Source: JBBQUN01 sp963717115 (GTDB taxonomy: Bacteria > Actinomycetota > Acidimicrobiia > Acidimicrobiales > SZUA-35). Taken from it: a stretch of DNA of 64,000 bases. The notes under the pieces were generated by a model. It had not been told where the DNA came from. It saw only the letters and a program-made list of their open reading frames with translations, and did not search any database. Shown here one piece after another: positions 58,087 through 64,000 of this stretch. The position numbers and the translations under genes were made by a program. The stretch covers positions 1-64,000 of the forward strand of contig CAVQVO010000015.1 of the NCBI GenBank assembly GCA_963717115.1, written 5' to 3'. Positions within the stretch are counted from its first letter, which is position 1; every line of letters begins with the position of its first letter.

Positions 58087-59184
58087 ATGAGACTCCACCG
58101 GCTCTGGCTCCGTGACTTCCGCTCCTACGAACAGTTCGAACTCGAACTCGACGACGGGTTGACGGCCATCCTCGGACCGAACGGGATCGGCAAGACCAAC
58201 CTGCTCGAGGCGATGGCGCTCCTGGCCACGCTGAAGTCGTTCCGAGGCGCACCCACCGACAGCCTGATCCGCCGCGGGGCGGCGACCGCGGTCCTGCGAG
58301 CCGAGGGCGAGCGTGACGGTCGATCGGTCCTCATCGAGCTCGAGCTCGCGGCGGGGAAGTCCCGGGTCCAGGTCAACCGCCAGAAGTTGCAGCGCACCCG
58401 AGACCTCCTGGGCGCCCTGCGCGTCACCGTGTTCGCACCCGATGATCTCTCGCTGGTGAAAGACGGACCATCGATCCGCCGCGAGTTCGTCGACGATCTC
58501 GCCGTGTCGCTCGATCCGCCGCTCGACCGCACCCACCGTGATTTCGATCGGGCCCTGCGCCAGCGGAACGCCCTCTTGCGGACCGCCGGTGGTCGTCTCG
58601 ACGAGTCGGCATCGATGACCCTCGACGTCTGGGACACCCAACTGGCGGCGCTGGGCTCGGTGGTGCTCGAGCGACGGTACGCGCTGCTGGCGGACCTCGT
58701 CCCACTCGCAGCCGACAGCTATCGGACCCTGGCCGGCGATGCGTCCGAGGTGACCGCCGACTACCTGACGTCGTGGTCGGAGGCTTCGCTCCTCGACGCG
58801 TTCGGCGCCAGTCGGGCCAACGACGTTCGGCGCCAGGTGTCCACCGTCGGTCCTCACCGCGACGAGATCGCCTTCCGGATCGACGGGTTCGCCAGTCGTA
58901 CCGAGGCCTCGCAGGGCGAACAACGCACCCTGGCGCTGGCGCTCCGACTCGCCGGGCACCGGCTCGTCGCCGAACGGATCGGCGAGCCCCCCTTGCTGTT
59001 GCTCGACGACGTGCTGTCGGAACTCGATCCCCGTCGGGCCCACGCGCTGCTCTCGACGCTGCCGCCCGGCCAAACCGTGATCACCAGTGCCGCTGGGCTC
59101 CCGGACGCCACCGAGCCCGATACAATCTTCGAGTACGTCACCACGCCCGGGCACGATGGTGGCTTCGTCCGATCCCGGACCTGA
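58087..59184 (+). CDS. recF: DNA replication and repair protein RecF
   Basis: The 365-residue protein starts MRLHRLWLRDFRSYEQFELE, then Walker A ILGPNGIGKTNLLEA, the signature-like GEQRTLALALRLAGHRL and Walker B PLLLLDDVLSELD. It loads RecA at gaps with RecO and RecR. It begins 25 bp after dnaN. Confidence 0.95.
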   Translation: MRLHRLWLRDFRSYEQFELELDDGLTAILGPNGIGKTNLLEAMALLATLKSFRGAPTDSLIRRGAATAVLRAEGERDGRSVLIELELAAGKSRVQVNRQKLQRTRDLLGALRVTVFAPDDLSLVKDGPSIRREFVDDLAVSLDPPLDRTHRDFDRALRQRNALLRTAGGRLDESASMTLDVWDTQLAALGSVVLERRYALLADLVPLAADSYRTLAGDASEVTADYLTSWSEASLLDAFGASRANDVRRQVSTVGPHRDEIAFRIDGFASRTEASQGEQRTLALALRLAGHRLVAERIGEPPLLLLDDVLSELDPRRAHALLSTLPPGQTVITSAAGLPDATEPDTIFEYVTTPGHDGGFVRSRT

Positions 59185-59214
59185 CACCGACCATGGCGAC
59201 CCGCGGGAGTGATC

Positions 59215-59508
59215 GTGGCGGAACCCCAGCATCTCGGCGTGGCACTGGAGCGGTTCTTCGGGCATCTCGGTGCGCCCCCGGTGCACACGGTCGCCGAGTT
59301 GGGCGCGCAGTGGGCCGACATCGTCGGCCCGGGGCTGTCCGATCACAGCCGGCCGGCGGGGCTCCTCGACGGCGTGCTCGTGGTGCAGTGCGACGATCCG
59401 GCGTGGGCGTCGCAGATCCGCTGGATGGACGCGCAGATCAAGCAGCGATTCCGCGAGCGTTTCGGCGACGCCGATCTGCACACCATCCGGGCCGGTGTGG
59501 CCTCGTGA
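59215..59508 (+). CDS. DUF721 (DciA-like) protein
   Basis: GTG 59215, with GGGAG about 6 bases upstream, gives 97 residues: VAEPQHLGVALERFFGHLGA, AELGAQWADIVGPGLSDHSR, and VLVVQCDDPAWASQIRWMDA. This is the DUF721 family found between recF and gyrB in actinobacteria, the same fold as DciA, the helicase loader partner of many bacteria. A role in DnaB loading is plausible since no dnaC/dnaI is in the window. Confidence 0.88.
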   Translation: MAEPQHLGVALERFFGHLGAPPVHTVAELGAQWADIVGPGLSDHSRPAGLLDGVLVVQCDDPAWASQIRWMDAQIKQRFRERFGDADLHTIRAGVAS

Positions 59509-59569
59509 TGCTCCCCGGTTGCCCCCATCCGACTGCTACGATCAACCCGCTCGAAAAGCGATCTCCTGC

Positions 59570-61569
59570 ATGACTGATTCCACGACCGACAACACGCCGA
59601 CCAGCCCGAGCGAGCCACCGATCCCGTCGGGTGCCGCCACCGGCGACGCCAGCTACGGCGCCAAGGACATCCAGGTCCTGGAAGGTCTCGAAGCCGTCCG
59701 CAAGCGGCCCGGGATGTACATCGGCTCCACCGGGACGACCGGGCTCCACCACCTCGTGTGGGAGGTCGTCGACAACTCCGTCGACGAGGCCATGGCCGGT
59801 CACGCCCAGCTGATCGAGGTCGACGTGCTCGCCGATGGCGGGGTCGAGGTCCGCGACGACGGTCGGGGCATTCCGGTCGATCTCCACGAGAAGTACGAGA
59901 TGAGCGCGGCCGAGGTCGTGCTCACCGTCCTGCATGCCGGCGGCAAGTTCGGCGGCGAGGGCTACAAGGTGTCCGGCGGCCTCCACGGCGTCGGCATCTC
60001 GGTCGTCAACGCGCTGTCGAGGCGAGTCGAGGTCGAGATCGATCGCGACGGCAGACGCCACTTCATGTCGTTCAAGGACGGCGGCGTCCCCGACGTGCGG
60101 CTGTTCGAACAAGGCGATGCACCGCTCAACGACGACGGCGTGGCGCGCACCGGCACCACGGTTCGTTTCTGGCCGGATCCGACGATCTTCAAGGAGGGCA
60201 CCGAGTTCCGCACCCAGACCCTGCTCGAGCGATTCCAGATCATGGCCTTCCTCAACGCCGGACTCGAGTTCCGTGTCCGGGACCTGCGCGACCCGTCGTC
60301 ACCGATCGTCGACGCACCGCTACGACGGCGGTATCCGCGACTTCGTCCGTCACCTCAACGGCTCCAAGGAGGCGCTGTTCGACGACGTCGGCTGGTACGA
60401 AGAGGTCGACACCGCCGAGGAGGTCGAGATCGCGTTCAGCTGGAACACCGGTTACCAGACCGACGGCATCCACAGCTTCGCCAACGGCATCTCGACCATC
60501 GAGGGCGGGATGCACGAGCAGGGCTTCCGCACGGCGCTGACCCGGACCGTCAACAACTACGCACGCGACAAGGGCTTCCTCAAGGAAAAGGACGAGAACC
60601 TCCAGGGCGAGGACATCCGTGAGGGTCTCACGGCGATCATCTCGGTCCGCCTGCAAGAGCCCCAGTTCGAGGGTCAGACCAAGTCGAAGCTGGGCAACGT
60701 GTCGGTTCGATCGCTCGTCGAGAAGGCCACCAACGAGAAGCTGCGCGAGTGGTTCGAGGAACACCCCAAAGAGGGTCGCGCCATGGTCATCAAGGCCTCG
60801 CAGGCGGCCAAGGCCCGCATCGCCGCCACCCAGGCCCGCCAGACCATTCGGCGCAAGTCGGCGCTCGACGGTGCCGGGCTGCCGGGCAAACTGGCCGACT
60901 GCCGGAGCAAGGATCCGGCCGAGTCCGAGCTCTACATCGTCGAGGGCAACTCGGCGGGTGGTTCGGCCAAGGAGGCCCGCGACTCCGCGCACGATGGCGA
61001 TCCTGCCGATCCGGGGGAAGATCCTCAACGTCGAGCGGGCCCGACCCGATCGGATGTTCAAGAACACCGAGATCGTGTCGCTCATCCAGGCGATCGGCGC
61101 CGGTCTCGGCGAGGAGTTCGACGTCGACAAGGCTCGCTATCACAAGGTGATCCTGCTCGCCGACGCCGACGTCGACGGCAGTCACATCCGCACCCTGCTG
61201 CTCACGTTCTTCTTCCGCCAGATGCGGCCGATGGTCGAGGCCGGCTACGTCTACATCGCCCAGCCGCCGCTGTACTCGACCGAGGTCGGCAAGTCGAAGG
61301 TCTACCTCAAGGACGACATCGCCCGGAACGCGTACGTCGCCGAGCATCCCAACGCCGAGTTCCAACGCCTGAAGGGGCTGGGCGAGATGGATGCCGAGGA
61401 ACTCTGGGCAACCACCATGGACCCCGGTACCCGCACGCTGTTGCAGGTCACCGTCGAGCAGGCGGCGATCGCCGACGAGGTCTTCTCGGTGCTCATGGGC
61501 GACGACGTCGAGAGTCGCAAGCACTTCATCCAGACCAACGCCGACGACGTTCGTTTCCTCGACATCTGA
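59570..61569 (+). CDS. gyrB: DNA gyrase subunit B, frame broken at two sites
   Basis: ATG 59570 opens MTDSTTDNTPTSPSEPPIPS; the ATPase domain follows (VLEGLEAVRKRPGMYIGSTG, EVVDNSVDEAMAGH, GGKFGGEGYKVSGGLHGVG). After SSPIVD the frame shifts at about 60311-60316 and continues HRYDGGIRDFVRHLNGSKEA; after GGSAKEARDS it shifts again at about 60985-60990 and continues RTMAILPIRGKILNVERARP, through the TOPRIM acidic residues (ILLADADVDGSHIRTLLLTF) to DVRFLDI at 61569. One extra base at each site explains both. About 666 residues in total. With GyrA it supercoils DNA. Confidence 0.94.
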
Positions 61570-61587
61570 TCACGAAGAGCTGACCCC

Positions 61588-64000
61588 ATGACCGATCTCC
61601 CACCCACCACCCAAGGACCCGGCGGCCCGAACGACGGGGGCCCCGGCGACCCCGGACCCGACGACAACGCGCCGCGAGACAACGTCGAACCGATCGAGAT
61701 CCAGGCCGAGATGGAGCAGTCCTTCCTCGAGTACGCGATGTCGGTCATCATCTCGCGGGCCCTTCCCGACGCACGCGACGGACTGAAGCCGGTCCACCGG
61801 CGGATCCTGTGGTCGATGTTCGACGCCGGACACCGACCCGACCGCAGCCACGTCAAGTGCGCAACGGTCGTCGGCGACGTCATCGGCAAGTATCACCCGC
61901 ACGGCGACCAGGCGATCTACGACTCGCTGGTGCGGATGGGCCAGTCCTTCTCGTTGCGGAACCCCCTGATCGACCCGCACGGCAACTTCGGCTCGCCCGA
62001 CGATCCTCCTGCGGCCTATCGCTACACCGAGTGCCGCTTGATGCCGCTCGCCATGGAACTGCTCGCCGACATCGACGAAGACACCGTCGATTTCCGAGAC
62101 AACTTCGACGGCAAGCACCGCGAACCGGTCGTCCTCCCGTCGCGCTTCCCCAACCTGCTGGTCAACGGCAGCCAGGGCATCGCGGTCGGCATGGCCACCA
62201 ACATCCCCCCGCACAACCTCGAAGAGGTCGTCGATGCGGTGGTGCATCTCATCGAGCATCCCGATGCCACCGTCGAGGACCTGATGGGGTTCGTCAAGGG
62301 ACCCGACTTCCCGACCGGCGCCCAGATCCTGGGCCGCGTCGGCATTCGTGATGCCTACCGAACGGGTCGGGGATCGGTCCGGATGCGGGCCGTTGCCGAG
62401 ATCGTCGAGGGCCGCACCAACGACCAGATCGTCGTCACCGAGGTTCCGTACCAGACCTCGGTCGACCAGATCGCCCGGAAGACCGCCGAACTGGTCGAGA
62501 AGGGCGACCTCGTCGGGATCCGCGAGATTCGCAACGAATCGGCCAAGGGCAAGCTCAAGCTGGTGTTCGAGCTCAAGCGGGACGCCACGGCGCTGGTCGT
62601 GCTCAACAACCTGTTCAAGTACACGCCGATGCAGTCGACGTTCAGCGTGAACATGGTGGCGCTCGTCGACGGACATCCCTCGCACGCTCAACCTGCGTGA
62701 CGCGCTGGTCAGCTACGTGGGTCACCAGCGCGAGGTCGTGACCCGGCGCAGCCAGTACCGCCTCGACAAGGCCCAGGCCCGGGAACACATCCTCGAGGGT
62801 CTCATCAAGGCCCTCGACGTCATCGACGAGATCATCGCCACCATCCGGGCCTCCGAAGACCGCCCCGATGCCCGCGGCCGGCTGATGGCCGAACCGTTCG
62901 AGTTCTCCGAGGTGCAGGCCAACTACATCCTCGACATGAACCTCGGCCGACTGACCCGGCTCGCCCGTATCGAGATCGACAACGAGGTGGCCGAGCTCCG
63001 CGAGACCATCGCCGAACTCGAAGCGATCCTCGCCGACCAGGACAAGCTCGACCAGGTCATCAAGGACGAGCTGGCCGAGATCCGGTCGACCTTCGGGAGT
63101 CCCCGACGCACCGTCCTGGTCGCCGATCCGGGTGAGCTCGACATCGAAGACCTGATCGACGACGAGGCCCTCGTCGTCACGTTGTCGACGACCGGCTACA
63201 TCAAGTCGGTCTCGATCGACGAGTTCCGCACCCAGGGTCGCGGCGGCCGCGGCGTCGAGCGCGGCCAAGCTCAAGGGCGACGACGACGACATCATCGCCC
63301 ATCTCCTCCAGACCTCGGCGCACGCCTACCTCCTGTTCTTCTCGAACCGTGGACGGGTGTATCGCATCAAGGCGCACGAGATCCCGGTCACCAGCCGTTC
63401 GTCTCGGGGAATGGCCTTGGTCAACCTGCTCCAGTTGCAGCCCGAAGAGAAGATCCAGGCGATCATCGACACGCGCGACTACGAGACCAACCGGTTCCTC
63501 TTCTTCGCCACTCGCCAAGGTCGTGTGAAGAAGACGCTCTTCAACGCCTACGACTCGTCGCTGCGGGCCGGTCTGATCGCCATCAACCTCAACGAGGGCG
63601 ACGAACTGGTGTCGGTCGTGGCCACCAACGGCGTCCACGACATCTTCATGGTGTCCCGCCAGGGCCAGGCGTTGCGATTCCCCGAAGACCAGGTGCGGCC
63701 GATGGGGCGCACCGCCGCCGGCGTCCGCGGCATGAAGTTCCGTGCCGGCGACGAGCTGGTCAGCATGGACGTCATGCAGCCCGACACCGAACTGCTCGTC
63801 GTCACCGACGAGGGATTCGGCAAACGGACCGAACCGGAACTCTTCACCGCCAAGGGCCGAGCCGGGTTCGGGTGTTCGTTGTGTGAAGGTCAACGAGAAG
63901 AAGGGCCGCGTCGTCGGTGCCATGTTCGTGGCCCACGACGACGAGATCCTGCTGATCTCCTCGAATGGTGTGATCATCCGAACCGCCGTGTCGGCGGTGT
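61588..64000 (+). CDS. gyrA: DNA gyrase subunit A, cut by window end, frame broken at three sites
   Basis: ATG 61588 opens MTDLPPTTQGPGGPNDGGPG; the breakage-reunion domain starts EQSFLEYAMSVIISRALPDA, and the catalytic Tyr is in AAYRYTECRL. The quinolone-resistance region is GDVIGKYHPHGDQAIYDSLV, with Asp/Gln in the usual places. Frame breaks by one extra base are at 62673-62679 (after VALVDG, resuming RTLNLRDALVSYVGHQREVV), at 63257 (after GGRGV, resuming SAAKLKGDDDDIIAHLLQTS) and in the GGG run 63870-63872 (after GRAGFG, resuming VKVNEKKGRVVGAMF). The C-terminal beta-pinwheel is incomplete at the window end. Confidence 0.93.

Noticed and set aside
57361..59481. A 700-codon open frame antisense to dnaN and recF
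   Set aside because: The plus-strand genes are unmistakable; the antisense translation shows no recognisable domain.
56972..64000. dnaN, gyrB and gyrA as pseudogenes
   Set aside because: The genes are essential, full length and conserved across each break; one-base indels in the data explain them.

Overview
The window is GC-rich actinobacterial chromosome spanning the replication origin. The gene order parB-parA-rsmG-jag-yidC-yidD-rnpA-rpmH | dnaA-dnaN-recF-DUF721-gyrB-gyrA, a perfect parS palindrome, many GTG starts, a mycothiol-dependent isomerase-type protein, a DUF5318 protein beside a class A PBP, and a DUF6049-sigM-rsmA-trxB-trxA block together point to Actinomycetota. The mixture of mycobacteria-like order with local losses would fit a deep lineage such as Acidimicrobiia, but that placement is an inference without a search.

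Layout. 1-5.2 kb is accessory-looking: the N-terminal part of an acyl-CoA synthetase, a possible DUF1214 remnant, an unknown two-gene pair, a VapBC toxin-antitoxin module with its promoter and twin operators, a DinB/maleylpyruvate-isomerase-type protein, a DUF4188 protein, tRNA-Ser(UGA) and a universal stress protein. 5.3-12.8 kb holds an HNH nuclease, a two-gene carboxynorspermidine/carboxyspermidine polyamine pathway, and a semialdehyde dehydrogenase plus class III aminotransferase operon facing a MocR-type regulator (probably beta-alanine or omega-amino-acid breakdown). 12.9-17.6 kb holds a secreted protein and the most interesting locus: an overlapping operon of an ECF-like sigma factor, a 147-aa partner and a TPR-CHAT caspase-like protease, divergent from a 33-aa hydrophobic micropeptide. 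18-31.6 kb is mixed metabolism (apt, thioesterase, SSADH-like dehydrogenase, quinone reductase, DEAD-box helicase), an orphan small ParA plus probable ribbon-helix-helix pair behind a 16-bp palindrome, a heterodimeric ABC exporter, a NUDIX hydrolase and small membrane proteins.

31.6-35 kb is the rpsF-ssb-rpsR-rplI-dnaB replication/ribosome cluster; 35.1-40.3 kb is a PBP1-type synthase, DUF5318, CCA-adding/poly(A) polymerase-type enzyme and an acetoin-utilization/HDAC-family deacetylase. 40.4-48.7 kb carries a 21-bp minisatellite, a GNAT enzyme, a DUF6049 protein, a membrane serine/threonine kinase where mycobacteria have the MurJ-pseudokinase fusion, a SigM/RsmA-like sigma/anti-sigma pair, a two-helix membrane protein and thioredoxin reductase/thioredoxin. 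49-55.2 kb is the partition/membrane-insertion/RNase P block; 54.8-57 kb is the origin with DnaA boxes on both sides of dnaA; 57-64 kb is dnaN, recF, DUF721, gyrB and gyrA (cut by the window end).

Quality note. At least nine single-base frame breaks interrupt otherwise full-length genes, including the essential dnaN, gyrB (two) and gyrA (three). They are best read as sequencing/assembly indels, so these genes are annotated as whole with the break positions given rather than as fragments. No CRISPR array, insertion sequence, prophage or rRNA operon was seen.
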